From: Bryobacterales bacterium
GTDB lineage: Bacteria > Acidobacteriota > Terriglobia > Bryobacterales > Bryobacteraceae
Direction of reading: 5' to 3'
DNA length: 39,482 nt
Assembly (NCBI GenBank): GCA_009697455.1
Contig: SHUI01000007.1
Span: 1 to 39,482 of the forward strand
Positions 25,103-33,955 of the stretch are shown one piece after another (positions within the stretch are counted from its first letter, which is position 1; each line of letters begins with the position of its first letter). A model generated the notes under the pieces. It saw nothing but the letters and a program-made list of their open reading frames with translations. It was not told where the DNA came from and searched no databases. A program made the position numbers and the translations under genes.

Positions 25103-26458
25103 TCAGAGACCGGCTAACCGGGTTTTGGCGTCGCCGAACTCCGCGAGTTCGACGCCCATCCGGTCCATGATGCTCAGGTACAGGCTACACAACTTGCGGT
25201 TGTCGTCGCCCGACTCGAAATAGTCGAGCGCTCTGCCTGTTTTCAGCTTGCCCCCCAGGCCGCCGATGGTAACCACTGGGACCTTCTTATTGTCGTGCTT
25301 CGCCCCGGACCACATGTTCGACAGGAAGAGCAGGCAGCTATTGTCCAACACCGTGCTCTCGCCTTCCGGCATTCGGTCCAGGCGCTGGGCCAGATAGGCC
25401 AGTTGGCTCACTTGAAAGTGCACTATCTTTTGATAGTCCTGCTCGGTGTCGTAATGGGAGGCGCCGTGATGCTGCTTGCTCACGCCGAGGAACGGATAGT
25501 AGAGCGCGGACAGGTCGCGGGCCAAGAGCAGCGAGGCCACACGCGTCTTGTCGGTCTGAAACCCAAGGGCGACGATGTCGCACATCAGGCGAATGTGATC
25601 GCGGATATCTTCGGGCAAGCCATCCTTCGGACGCTTCATCGCAAACAGCGGGCTCCCCGCGTTGCGGGCACTATCCTCGGCCTTGTCCTTATCCGTTCGC
25701 ATCCGCTCGATGCTGCGTTCGACGTCGCGGACGCTGGCGAGATACTCTTCCAGTTTGAGTTTGTCAGTGGAGCTGATCCTGCCGCTCAGCGCCAAGGCAT
25801 GGTCCTTCACCCGATCCAACACGCTCGTGTTGCGCAGTCTTCCCCCGTTTTCGAACAGGCTGTCGAAGGCCAGCGAGGGGTACATCTCGTTGGGCACCGG
25901 GGATTCGCTGCTCTGCCACGAAATATGCGAACTGTAGGCGTTCGAAAAGTTCGTTTCATGGAACCCTGTCATGGCCCGCTCACAGGCCAAGACCATGCTG
26001 GGCTGGACCGTTTCCTGCCCGATCCGGTTTGCCAGCACCTGATCCATCGTGATGCCGCCCTGGATGATCGAACCCTTGCGGATCGGCACACCTGACAACA
26101 TGTTGCCGGTCATCGCCGGATGAATCCCCTGTCCGGTGGCCGCCTTGTTGAACAGGCCGTCAATGACGTTGATCTTCGTCTTTAGCGGTTCCAACGGCGC
26201 CAGGGATTCGCTCAGTTCCATCCCGGCGCCCGCCCCTTTGGCCCACCAACGGCCGGGACTGATGCCCGTTCCCATGAACAGCACGGCAAAGCGTTGGGGC
26301 TGCCGCGCGGTGGTGGCCGCGGAGGCTGAACTGATGCCGAAACCCGCCAGCGACTCGAGCCACGGCAAGGCCATAGTGACGCCGGCGCCGCGGAGCAAGG
26401 TCCTTCGGGACAACGCCTTTTCACGCTTTCGACCCGCCTCGTGCTGCTTGTTGATCAT
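25103..26458 (-). CDS. DUF1552 domain protein, probable Tat-exported
   Basis: A 451-residue protein of the DUF1552 family, with SRRTLLRGAGVTMALPWLESL near the N-terminus as a twin-arginine-type export signal, then the family segments LFMGTGISPGRWW, GIHPAMTGNMLSG and SKQHHGASHYDTEQDYQKI. It is found almost always beside DUF1592/DUF1588 genes in Planctomycetes, Acidobacteria and Verrucomicrobia, as here: the ATG lies 3 bp after the DUF1592 stop, with an AGGTG ribosome-binding site inside that gene. Biochemical function is unknown; a periplasmic partner of the c-type cytochrome encoded upstream is a reasonable guess. The fold is related to sulfatase/alkaline-phosphatase-like DUF1501 proteins, but no clear catalytic residues can be claimed. 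Confidence 0.93.
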   Translation of the reverse strand: MINKQHEAGRKREKALSRRTLLRGAGVTMALPWLESLAGFGISSASAATTARQPQRFAVLFMGTGISPGRWWAKGAGAGMELSESLAPLEPLKTKINVIDGLFNKAATGQGIHPAMTGNMLSGVPIRKGSIIQGGITMDQVLANRIGQETVQPSMVLACERAMTGFHETNFSNAYSSHISWQSSESPVPNEMYPSLAFDSLFENGGRLRNTSVLDRVKDHALALSGRISSTDKLKLEEYLASVRDVERSIERMRTDKDKAEDSARNAGSPLFAMKRPKDGLPEDIRDHIRLMCDIVALGFQTDKTRVASLLLARDLSALYYPFLGVSKQHHGASHYDTEQDYQKIVHFQVSQLAYLAQRLDRMPEGESTVLDNSCLLFLSNMWSGAKHDNKKVPVVTIGGLGGKLKTGRALDYFESGDDNRKLCSLYLSIMDRMGVELAEFGDAKTRLAGL

Positions 26459-26461
26459 AGA

Positions 26462-29400
26462 TCACCTCTCATTGGCCGTCAGTTGCTCGCGGCCGCGCTT
26501 GTTTAGAAATTGGCGACTCGTAACGATACTCTCAATTACAGTTTCAAAACAGCAACCGCCGCCGGCAAGCTTGCTGCCTACCTCCTGAATCAGAAGATCG
26601 TCGGAGAGCGCCAGGCTGCGCCCCAAAGCATAGGCCAATAGTTTGCTGGAAAAGCCGCGGAGAAAATCACCTTCGCGGTGGTCGCGAATGTACTGCCGGA
26701 TTCCCTGCAGTCCCTCTCCTTCGATACCTCCAGGGAAGGTGGCCCGAGCGTCGACCGCGCGCCCGCCCAGATCGTAGTTTCGGCGCTGGCCGACCGGATC
26801 AAACGTTTCGAACGCCAATCCGAAAGAGTCGAATCGCGCGTGACAGGAAGCGCAACCCGGATTGGCCCGGTGCCGCTCCAGCATTTGCCGCAACGGCAGG
26901 TCCATCTTGGCCTCATCAGCCGGCAACTCGGGGACGACCGGGGGCGGCGGCGGGATTTGGTCGCCGAGTATGTTCTTTGCAACCCAGTAGCCCCGCTTCA
27001 CCGGGCTGGTCCGCAGGCCCGGCGCGTTCTTTGTCAAAAACACGGCCATGGGCAAGAGGCCGCCCCGGCCGTGGCGGCCGGCGTCCGGGACGCGAACCCA
27101 AACGCTCTCGTCGCCCCCTCCCGGCGGCATGCCATAGTGACGGGCCAGAATGGGATTCACAAATGTGTCGCGAGCGTAAAGGAAGTCGAGGATCGAACGG
27201 TTGTGGCGAAACACGTCCAAGAGGAAGCGAAGCGGCTCCTCGAACATCGCCTCTCTCAATCCGTCGCTGAATGCGGGAAACCGCTCGCGGTCCACCGTAC
27301 CGATCTGCCTGAAATCGCGAAAGTCCAACCAGTTGCCCCCGAATTCTACCGCCAGCGCCCGGATGCGACCGTCTTGCAGCATCCGTCGCGCCTGGGCCTT
27401 GATGACCGCCGGTTTGCGCAGGTCGCCCGCCGTGGCGTGCTGCAACAGCTCCTTGTCGGGCATGCTCGACCACAGGAAGTAACTGAGCCGGCTGGCAAGA
27501 TCGAAGTCCGATAGCGGCTGAATTCCCCCGCGGGCTTCGACCAAGTCGACGCGGTAGGAGAACTTCGGAGACGTCAAGACCAGGACGATCGCCTCGCGGA
27601 TCGCACCCTCATGGTCCAAGGCATAGCGCTCCCGGGCCTCCCGATAGAAGGATGACAAATCGGTACGATCCGCCGGCGACAACGGCCGCCGATACGCGCG
27701 GGCGGCGAAATCGAACAGTGACTGCAAGTGACTTGGTTCAGCATCGCGGCGGGCGCGTTTGACCCAGCGGAGGCCCTTGTTGGCGCTGTCGAAGAAGTCC
27801 TTGATCGCCCGGATCGCCACCTCGCTGCCGCCCTTGGCGAATTCCAGGTAGTCGCCCTCCAGTTTCCTGATCTTTGATTCCGAGATGATCTCCTCCACCT
27901 CGATCTCTCGAACCTCGGGCTCGCCGTCTTTGAAGTCGTCTCGCGTCCCACGGGTCCCCAGCTTGGCGAATTCGACATACGTGCGGATATTGATTGAAGC
28001 GACGAAATCCATCTCCCGCCACATCTTGTCCAGGGTCGCCTGCTGCCGCTCGTCCAGCAGTAACCCATGGAGGGGCTGGTCGTCGCGGAAGTAGCCCATG
28101 ACGTTGTGGAAGCCCGCGCTCAGATAGCGGCCTTCATCTTTGCCCGTCCGAAAATAGTTTCGGCCGCGCGATTCTTTGTAGAACATGTCTGGAAAGACGC
28201 TGCAAAATCGTCCCCACGCGGCTTCGTAGCGCGCGCGTTGACCGGCCGGAACCGAGAGATCCGGATCGCCGGGCTCATTTGCGACCAGGATTGTCTTGCC
28301 TGGACCGAACGGATTATCCCATTCGGGCTCGACCACGCCGTCCTGATTGAACGGCGGCTCTCCCTCGACCTGCAACTGCCTGGAATCGAACTTTCGGCGA
28401 TGGGTCGCGTATTGCGTATTTTTCCAAATCAACAACGGCTGCCAAGCCGTACCGATGGCGCCCGCCGTAATATTGATAAACTGCGGCTCTACCTTCTTGC
28501 GTACACCGGCGATGTACGATCGCATCTCCTCACAGCCGGATCGCGCCACGTTCGGCTCATCCGCATGCGGCTTGGGTAGGGATCGCCACATCGCTTGCAG
28601 CTTCACCAGAGGGCCCACCTCTTCGACGTTTTCCAGGCTCGACCAGACGGTCCCCAGATACTTGGCGCTGACGCGATATTGCCGCGCAAAGTCCGCCAGC
28701 GTGGCTCTGGGCTGCCCGAGCGCCGCCCGATGCCTGAAGCGCCATGCGGTTTGAAAATAATCGGCATAGTCGATGTTCTGCGCGTGATAGAAATCGACGA
28801 TCTGATGCACGGCGAACTTGTCGCGGTCGGTTTCGACCAGCATCGGATGCGGCGCGAAGGCAAATCCCTCCTCCTTCAAATACATGTGGCTGGCCACTTC
28901 ACGTGCAGCGGCCAGATATTTTTTCAGGAGGGTGGGCGACATCATCAGCGTTTCGCCGGAGTTGTCAAAGCCTGCCGTGTTGGCCGGATCGACAGGAAAC
29001 TCGCGGGCAGGGCGGATGTCAACGCCCGTTAGATCGCGGATCGTGTAGTTGTACTCGGCATTGCTGAGGCGCCGCGCCAGCACGACACCCGGGTCACCGG
29101 CATTGCGCCGCCTTTCGTGTTCGCGGACGGCATGGAACCAGTCGACGGCAGCGCGCCGCTCCTGCGGCATCGGATGCCGCGCTCCCTTGGGCGGCATCTC
29201 CTCCGCTTCGAGACGCTCCAGCATTTGGCTCCAACGACGGCCGTCCTGCATTAAGGCAGCCATCGTCTTGAACCCGGTCAGATCCATCTGCGCCGCAGGC
29301 TGCTGCCGGCCGTGACAGCTGATGCAATACGTCTCAAGGAAAGGCCGGACGACGCGGGTAAACTGGCCCTCCAGCACGGCGCGTACGTCTCCTTGGCCCC

Positions 29401-29488
29401 GCACGACGCTGAGGAAAGCCGTCGCCGCCAGGACAAAGACGCCCGCCCAACGGGTTGTTAGTTTGATCCGATCAGTTAGCCACCGCAT
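26462..29488 (-). CDS. DUF1592-family multidomain protein with two c-type heme motifs
   Basis: About 1008 residues from the ATG at 29488; an upstream TTG at 29569 would add 27 residues lacking export features. A signal helix (TTRWAGVFVLAATAFLSVV) is followed by a PSCyt-type cytochrome c segment with C55-x-x-C58-H59, a DUF1587 region (SNAEYNYTIRDLTGVDIRPA), a long middle insertion (about residues 190-520) without recognised domain, then DUF1595/DUF1592 (YRRPLSPADR; LASRLSYFLWSSMPD), DUF1588 (FVNPILARHYG; RTSPVKRGYW) and a terminal DUF1585 region. A second CASCH lies near the C-terminus in the DUF1588/DUF1585 junction. The family is exported and probably redox-active; substrate unknown. It is co-transcribed with the DUF1552 gene. 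Confidence 0.94.
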   Translation of the reverse strand: MRWLTDRIKLTTRWAGVFVLAATAFLSVVRGQGDVRAVLEGQFTRVVRPFLETYCISCHGRQQPAAQMDLTGFKTMAALMQDGRRWSQMLERLEAEEMPPKGARHPMPQERRAAVDWFHAVREHERRRNAGDPGVVLARRLSNAEYNYTIRDLTGVDIRPAREFPVDPANTAGFDNSGETLMMSPTLLKKYLAAAREVASHMYLKEEGFAFAPHPMLVETDRDKFAVHQIVDFYHAQNIDYADYFQTAWRFRHRAALGQPRATLADFARQYRVSAKYLGTVWSSLENVEEVGPLVKLQAMWRSLPKPHADEPNVARSGCEEMRSYIAGVRKKVEPQFINITAGAIGTAWQPLLIWKNTQYATHRRKFDSRQLQVEGEPPFNQDGVVEPEWDNPFGPGKTILVANEPGDPDLSVPAGQRARYEAAWGRFCSVFPDMFYKESRGRNYFRTGKDEGRYLSAGFHNVMGYFRDDQPLHGLLLDERQQATLDKMWREMDFVASINIRTYVEFAKLGTRGTRDDFKDGEPEVREIEVEEIISESKIRKLEGDYLEFAKGGSEVAIRAIKDFFDSANKGLRWVKRARRDAEPSHLQSLFDFAARAYRRPLSPADRTDLSSFYREARERYALDHEGAIREAIVLVLTSPKFSYRVDLVEARGGIQPLSDFDLASRLSYFLWSSMPDKELLQHATAGDLRKPAVIKAQARRMLQDGRIRALAVEFGGNWLDFRDFRQIGTVDRERFPAFSDGLREAMFEEPLRFLLDVFRHNRSILDFLYARDTFVNPILARHYGMPPGGGDESVWVRVPDAGRHGRGGLLPMAVFLTKNAPGLRTSPVKRGYWVAKNILGDQIPPPPPVVPELPADEAKMDLPLRQMLERHRANPGCASCHARFDSFGLAFETFDPVGQRRNYDLGGRAVDARATFPGGIEGEGLQGIRQYIRDHREGDFLRGFSSKLLAYALGRSLALSDDLLIQEVGSKLAGGGCCFETVIESIVTSRQFLNKRGREQLTANER

Positions 29489-29819
29489 TGCCGGTTTCCA
29501 GATTCGATTGTCGGACAGCGGCGAGATGGCGTCAACTGACTTAACCCGGTGCGCTTGGCTCTGGTGCAAGGTTGAGTTGCGGCGGAACGATCAGGAAGGG
29601 GCAGTGCAAAATGGAGAAACCGGGCGGGTGCGGGCGACGCTGTCTGAGATCTGGCGAGCCGCTCTGGCCGCGTGATCGACACCGGAATCGATCGATACAA
29701 CGAGACAACGCCAAGGACGCCGCATTATGACAAGCGTTAGCTGTGGCGACCCCGTTCTGGTCAAGGTCGATGGCGGTGGGGCAGGGCGTCGTCGTTTGTG
29801 GCCTCCCCACGCTTCCAAT
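29489..29819. other. Intergenic region upstream of the DUF1592 gene
   Basis: About 330 bp with no convincing gene in any frame. It must contain the promoter of the DUF1592/DUF1552 operon and the end of the pdx-operon transcript, but no clear promoter hexamers or terminator stood out. Confidence 0.45.
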
Positions 29820-29987
29820 TCATAGCTTCGGCGGCCCTGCTCTGGGAACGGATTGGGGATGGGCGCGCAGTTGCCTGACGCTTTCGCGAATTTGTTCCAC
29901 CATGCGGATTTTTTCCGGCCACGTTAGAGCCTGCCGGCTCTTCTGCCATTGCGCCTGCCGCTCCAGCATACGTTCGAGGTCAGTCAT
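29820..29987 (-). CDS. 55-residue charged helical protein coupled to the nucleotidyltransferase gene
   Basis: A short frame from ATG 29987 to TGA at 29820 encodes 55 residues beginning MTDLERMLERQAQWQKSR and including WPEKIRMVEQIRESVRQLR, a strongly helical, basic sequence ending in a Pro-rich tail. Its start overlaps the end of the DUF6036 gene by 8 bp, so translation is probably coupled. Small proteins with a WPEKIRM-type motif appear beside DUF6036-like nucleotidyltransferases in other soil bacteria as far as I recall. A partner or antitoxin-like role is a hypothesis only. The overlap and coherent composition support a real gene. Confidence 0.65.
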   Translation of the reverse strand: MTDLERMLERQAQWQKSRQALTWPEKIRMVEQIRESVRQLRAHPQSVPRAGPPKL

Positions 29988-30489
29988 TCAGGAACCTGTC
30001 TTCAAAACGCTGCCAGGCTTCGGCCAAGCCGTACCGGGCCGCCAGACTCTTTATGGAATCCCGGCTGACACTGCCGGATTCGAGTAGCGCCAGAATGCGG
30101 GTCAAGTCCTTGGCGCGTCCGGCGCTCAGGGCAATAACCGCGAGATGATCCGCGCGGACCACGCGGAAGGCCACGCCCTCGAAGTCGGCTGTCTCAGCTT
30201 GTTCCATCGCATCCGCGGTGAGCGGACTGAACGCGGGCACAAACTGCGCCGGCCACGCTCCGACGCGAATCGATTCCCCTTCCGGCACGTATCCTTTGGC
30301 GGCGCAGAAGTCGTAGATATCCCTGAGTACATCAGGCCGTTCCGCCGAGTTCACCGCCACGAGCACAGCGGCATCCAGCGTCGCTACCGGCTCGGTGTAC
30401 CGCATTTGTGCCGAGGCGCCAAACAGCGCATAGTTCCGGATCACGTCCGCTTGCTGCATCTCATTGAGCAATTGGGCCAATTCCTTCAC
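29980..30489 (-). CDS. DUF6036-like nucleotidyltransferase-fold protein with degenerate DxD
   Basis: A 169-residue protein starting with GTG at 30489, overlapping the preceding stop by 4 bp (GTGA). It resembles nucleotidyltransferase-fold proteins of the DUF6036 group: NYALFGASAQMRY corresponds to the GG/GA loop, and ATLDAAVLVAV to the catalytic T-x-D-x-D strand. Here the second acidic residue is Ala (D39-A40-A41), so metal binding and catalysis may be lost. The C-terminal half (ADHLAVIALSAGRAKDLTRILAL) matches the usual helical H-L-...-K-D segment. Relatives can be toxins or antitoxin-like partners of small proteins. The location at the end of a vitamin B6 operon is unexpected and may reflect insertion of a two-gene module. 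Confidence 0.75.
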   Translation of the reverse strand: MKELAQLLNEMQQADVIRNYALFGASAQMRYTEPVATLDAAVLVAVNSAERPDVLRDIYDFCAAKGYVPEGESIRVGAWPAQFVPAFSPLTADAMEQAETADFEGVAFRVVRADHLAVIALSAGRAKDLTRILALLESGSVSRDSIKSLAARYGLAEAWQRFEDRFLND

Positions 30490-30926
30490 CAGGTAATTCT
30501 TTCAGCCTCGCCATCCGCGAAACCGGTCCGCGCCCTTCTTAACTCTTCAATCAGGTTCATCACCAGCCCTTCAATCTCGTCCCGGACCCGGTTGAAAACT
30601 TTCGGTTTCTTGCCCACGGGGTCCTTCACGATCCAGATCCGTACGACGCCTTTGGGCACGCCGGGTAGCGGATAGCCGCTCATGTTGATCACCAGTTCCA
30701 TCTGCTCCGGCAGGATATCCTTCAGCCCTTTAGGAAATTGAAAGGAGATGTCGATGCCTTTTTCGCGCATCGCCGTCGAGGTTTCCTTGGGAATCATGAT
30801 CGTGGGCATGAGGCCCGCGCTACGCGCCACCATCACGTCCTGACCGTGAGTACGCGCGAAACCCTCCGCCATCTGACTGCGGCAGGCATTGCCGAAGCAG
30901 ACGAAAACGACTTGAACCGGTTTCAC
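30486..30926 (-). CDS. Low-molecular-weight phosphatase / arsenate reductase family protein
   Basis: A 146-residue protein with the phosphate-binding loop near the N-terminus, VVFVCFGNACRSQMAEG (C-X5-R-S; C10 nucleophile and R16), and a C-terminal VKDPVGK where Asp would be the general acid. It could be an LMW protein tyrosine phosphatase or an arsenate reductase of the ArsC-thioredoxin/glutaredoxin-independent fold; no arsenic-resistance genes are nearby. The GTG start at 30926 overlaps the pdxT stop by 4 bp (GTGA); a longer frame to 31037 is just antisense-like pdxT sequence in another frame. It sits inside the pdx operon, whose product PLP gives no obvious clue to its substrate. Confidence 0.9.
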   Translation of the reverse strand: MKPVQVVFVCFGNACRSQMAEGFARTHGQDVMVARSAGLMPTIMIPKETSTAMREKGIDISFQFPKGLKDILPEQMELVINMSGYPLPGVPKGVVRIWIVKDPVGKKPKVFNRVRDEIEGLVMNLIEELRRARTGFADGEAERITW

Positions 30927-31519
30927 AGCTTGCTCATGAACAATTCGTGGACTCGCAGGTCCGGCGTCAGTTCCGGGTGAAATGTCGCGACGAGGTGTTT
31001 GCCTTGCTCGACGAGCACCGGGTCTCCCTGATACCACGCGAGCACGCGCGCATCCGCGCCCACGCGGCGGATGATCGGCGCGCGGATAAACACGGCTTCG
31101 AGATCCGATGGCGGGCGCGTGCGCTCCCCGAATTCGGGTTCTGTCGCAATATGCGTTACCCGGCTGTCCAACTGCCGTCCGTAAGCGTTGCGTTCCACGT
31201 CGATATCCATCAATGCGAGGCTCGCCTGCGCGGGGCGCGTCACTTCCTTGGCCAAGAGGATGGCGCCCGCGCAGGTTCCGAAGATCGGGCGGCGGCCGCC
31301 GAACTCCGCAAGCGCGCCCGTCAGGTTCTCCGCGTCCAGAAGCTTGAGCATGGTGCTGCTCTCGCCGCCGGGAATTACGAGGCCGTCGATGCCGTCAAGC
31401 TGCGCGGCCGTTCGCACCTCCACAACCGACGCGCCCACCGCCGCAAGCGCTTTCCTGTGAGCCTCGAAATCGCCCTGAAGCGCGAGCACGCCCACCCGCT
31501 TCGGCGATGCCGGCGGCAC
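30923..31519 (-). CDS. pdxT: Pyridoxal 5'-phosphate synthase, glutaminase subunit
   Basis: A 198-residue class I glutamine amidotransferase that feeds ammonia to PdxS. Signatures are GVLALQGDFEAH at the start, VIPGGESSTM (oxyanion-hole loop), the nucleophile in FGTCAGAILLA, and the catalytic His-Glu in ATFHPELTPD near the end. The open frame runs back to 32026, but that extension is pdxS read in another frame. A GTG at 31519, overlapping the pdxS TAG by one base (TAGTG), is chosen; a GTG at 31525 is equally possible. PdxS and PdxT together make PLP from glutamine, ribose 5-phosphate and glyceraldehyde 3-phosphate (the DXP-independent route). Confidence 0.96.
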   Translation of the reverse strand: MPPASPKRVGVLALQGDFEAHRKALAAVGASVVEVRTAAQLDGIDGLVIPGGESSTMLKLLDAENLTGALAEFGGRRPIFGTCAGAILLAKEVTRPAQASLALMDIDVERNAYGRQLDSRVTHIATEPEFGERTRPPSDLEAVFIRAPIIRRVGADARVLAWYQGDPVLVEQGKHLVATFHPELTPDLRVHELFMSKL

Positions 31520-32403
31520 TACCACCCCCGCGTCTGCATCAACTCGGATTCGGCAAGCTTTGAAATATCGAGCCCGGGCATCCCGATGCCGAGATCCTCG
31601 CTCGCTTCGAGCAGTTTCGCCGGATCGTTGAAATAGGTGGCGGCTTTGACGATCGCGCGGGCGCGCGCTTCCGGATCGTCGCTCTTGAAAATTCCGGAGC
31701 CGACGAAAACGCTCTCCGCCCCCAACTGCATCACAAGCGCCGCATCGGCCGGTGTTGCGATCCCGCCCGCCGAAAAATTCGGCACCGGGAGTTTGCCGTG
31801 CTCCGCCACCCACTGGATCAGTTCGAAAGGCGCCTGGTGCCTCTTCGCCTCGGCCATCAATTCTTCCTTGCCGAGCACCGTCAACTGCTTTATCTCTTTC
31901 TGAATCGTGCGCATATGGCGCACGGCTTCGACGATGTTGCCGCTGCCGGCTTCGCCTTTGGTACGGATCATCGCCGCGCCTTCGCCGATTCGCCGCAGGG
32001 CTTCGCCCAGGTTGCGCGCGCCGCACACGAAGGGAACCTTGTAGGGACGCTTGTCGATATGATGCTCCTCGTCGGCCGGCGTCAGCACTTCGCTCTCGTC
32101 GATGTAATCGACGCCGAGCGCTTCCAAAATGCGCGCTTCGGTGAAGTGGCCGATGCGGGCCTTTGCCATGACTGGAATGCTCACCGTGTGCATGATCTCG
32201 CGAATCTTCGCGATGGGCGCCATGCGCGCCACGCCGCCGTCCTTACGAATATCGGATGGCACGCGCTCAAGCGCCATCACCGCGACCGCGCCGGCCTGCT
32301 CCGCGATCACGGCCTGTTCGGCGTTGGTGACGTCCATGATGACGCCGCCCTTCAGCATTTCCGCAAGACCAACCTTCAGTCGAAACGTCTCGTCCAAGAA
32401 CAT
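31519..32403 (-). CDS. pdxS: Pyridoxal 5'-phosphate synthase, lyase subunit
   Basis: A 294-residue TIM-barrel PLP synthase. The sequence is highly conserved: [37 protein letters not shown], the active-site Lys in [27 protein letters not shown], and [19 protein letters not shown] with the second Lys. It condenses ribose 5-phosphate, glyceraldehyde 3-phosphate and PdxT-derived ammonia to PLP. The ATG at 32403 has GGGAGGT a few bases upstream and gives the family N-terminus; an ATG at 32433 would add ten residues. It lies 30 bp after pdxR and is immediately followed by pdxT. Confidence 0.98.
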   Translation of the reverse strand: MFLDETFRLKVGLAEMLKGGVIMDVTNAEQAVIAEQAGAVAVMALERVPSDIRKDGGVARMAPIAKIREIMHTVSIPVMAKARIGHFTEARILEALGVDYIDESEVLTPADEEHHIDKRPYKVPFVCGARNLGEALRRIGEGAAMIRTKGEAGSGNIVEAVRHMRTIQKEIKQLTVLGKEELMAEAKRHQAPFELIQWVAEHGKLPVPNFSAGGIATPADAALVMQLGAESVFVGSGIFKSDDPEARARAIVKAATYFNDPAKLLEASEDLGIGMPGLDISKLAESELMQTRGW

Positions 32404-32433
32404 ATGACCTCCCAATCCCCTTTCTCGTATCAC

Positions 32434-33909
32434 TCAGACCATGGCCAACGCAGGTTCCATGCCGCGCGACCGCGTATTCTCCAATTCGCTCGAAAAGACG
32501 ACGCCCAGCGTCCGGATGCCCTCCCGAATACTCGCCGGCGTAAGACCCGCAAAGCTCAATCGCATTCCGCCGGGTTCGTGTTTCGACACCGTGAAGTAAC
32601 GCCCGGGCAGATACGTTACATTCTCACGCTGCGCGCGCGGAAGCAGTTCGCCCGCGTCGAGCGGCTCGTGCAGTCGCACCCACACATTCATGCCGCCCCT
32701 GGGACGCGTAAACTGCGTACCTCGCGGAAGAAATTCGCCGCATGCCGCCAGAGTCGCGGCGAGCCTTTCGGCTCCAGCCGACACAATCGCTCTCCGGTGC
32801 TCCTCCAGGCGGCCGCTCTCCGCAAAACGCAGCAATACGGCCTGAGAAAGCTGGTCCGTGTGCAGGTCCGTGATCTGCTTGATCTCGCAGCACCTGGAAA
32901 TTAAGGGACGAGGACCCATGATCCACCCCACGCGAAGTCCGGGAAACGCGACCTTGGAGAAGCTTCGCAGAAGGAGCGTAGAACCGGTTTCATCGAGTTG
33001 CCGGATCGAGGGAATCGCCTCGCCGGAATACATCAACTCGCCATAGATGTCGGTTTCCACCAGGACCGCGCCGTGCTCGCGAGCGAGCCGAAGCGTTGCG
33101 CGCCGGGCGGCAAGGGGCATTGTCGCGCCGGTCGGATTCTGAAAATTCGGCGTAACCACGATGAGCTTTGTCCGGTTGTTCCCCAAAACGCGTTCTAGCC
33201 GTTCCGTGTCCATGCCATCCGCGCCGACAGGGATGCCGAGCAGTTCGACGCCGGCGTTGAGGAACAGATTTTTCAGACCCGGATATACCGGATCCTCAAC
33301 GGCGACTTTGTCGCCTGGGCGCAACAACGCTCGTGCGATCAAGTCGAAAGCCTGCTGACAGCCGCTCGTGACCATCAACTCTCCGCCGGCTTCGCAGAGG
33401 CCCTGCTCCGCGGCGCGGTCCAGGAGATAGCGGCGCAGAGGCTCGTAGCCGCCAGGCGATCCAAGCTGCAGAACCGATGGCAGATGCCTCCCGCTCAAAA
33501 CTTCAGCGCAAGTAAGCCGGAACGCATCGAGCGGAAACAAGTCCTCGGAAGGGCGGGATGTGGCGAAGCTGATCGTGGCCGGATTCTGTCCGGCGTACGC
33601 CGGAGTACGCGCCTGCGTGGGGCCGAGCAGCGTGTTCCAGTCAAGTTCGTTCTGGCGTGGCGCGCGAGAGGAGCGGACGAAGCTGCCGCGGCCCACCTGG
33701 CCGGTCAGAAACCCTTCGCTCTCCAGTAATTCATAGGCGGATGCAACAGTGGTGCGGTTCAGTCCAAGCTGACCAGCCAATTCACGAGTGGCGGGAAGGC
33801 GAGAACCATTCTCCAGTCTTCCCGATTCGATCGACGCTCGAAAGTGATCGTAGAGCTGTCTATACAAGGGCACCGGCGAATGCGCGTCCAAGTCTAGCTT
33901 CGAAATCAT
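32434..33909 (-). CDS. pdxR: MocR-type regulator with aminotransferase domain (PdxR-like)
   Basis: A 491-residue GntR/MocR protein: an N-terminal winged helix (VPLYRQLYDHFRASIESGRL ... LPATRELAGQLGLNRTTV) joined to a fold-type I aminotransferase-like domain with the Schiff-base Lys in LLRSFSKVAFPGLRVGW, plus NFQNPTG and VETDIYGELMY. PdxR-type members sense PLP or its intermediates and control pdxST. The ATG at 33909 fits the family; the frame runs to 33969 only by chance. In most bacteria pdxR diverges from pdxST; here it is the first gene of the same transcript, 30 bp before pdxS, so it would control its own operon. Candidate operator elements lie at 33956-34007. Confidence 0.93.
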   Translation of the reverse strand: MISKLDLDAHSPVPLYRQLYDHFRASIESGRLENGSRLPATRELAGQLGLNRTTVASAYELLESEGFLTGQVGRGSFVRSSRAPRQNELDWNTLLGPTQARTPAYAGQNPATISFATSRPSEDLFPLDAFRLTCAEVLSGRHLPSVLQLGSPGGYEPLRRYLLDRAAEQGLCEAGGELMVTSGCQQAFDLIARALLRPGDKVAVEDPVYPGLKNLFLNAGVELLGIPVGADGMDTERLERVLGNNRTKLIVVTPNFQNPTGATMPLAARRATLRLAREHGAVLVETDIYGELMYSGEAIPSIRQLDETGSTLLLRSFSKVAFPGLRVGWIMGPRPLISRCCEIKQITDLHTDQLSQAVLLRFAESGRLEEHRRAIVSAGAERLAATLAACGEFLPRGTQFTRPRGGMNVWVRLHEPLDAGELLPRAQRENVTYLPGRYFTVSKHEPGGMRLSFAGLTPASIREGIRTLGVVFSSELENTRSRGMEPALAMV

Positions 33910-33955
33910 CTTTGTGTCCAGGCGTGACAGTCCAATGATGCCATATTGGATGGCT

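Noticed and set aside
24900-25223. Plus-strand frame running from the inverted repeat into the DUF1552 gene
   Set aside because: It reads through one arm of the repeat and the antisense of DUF1552; a typical spurious product of this repeat.
31526-32026. N-terminal extension of the pdxT frame to 32026
   Set aside because: This part is pdxS read out of frame; PdxT homology begins only after the pdxS stop.
31798-32904. Long plus-strand frame (368 residues) opposite pdxS and pdxR
   Set aside because: Arg/His-rich shadow of two strongly conserved genes on the other strand; no family features.
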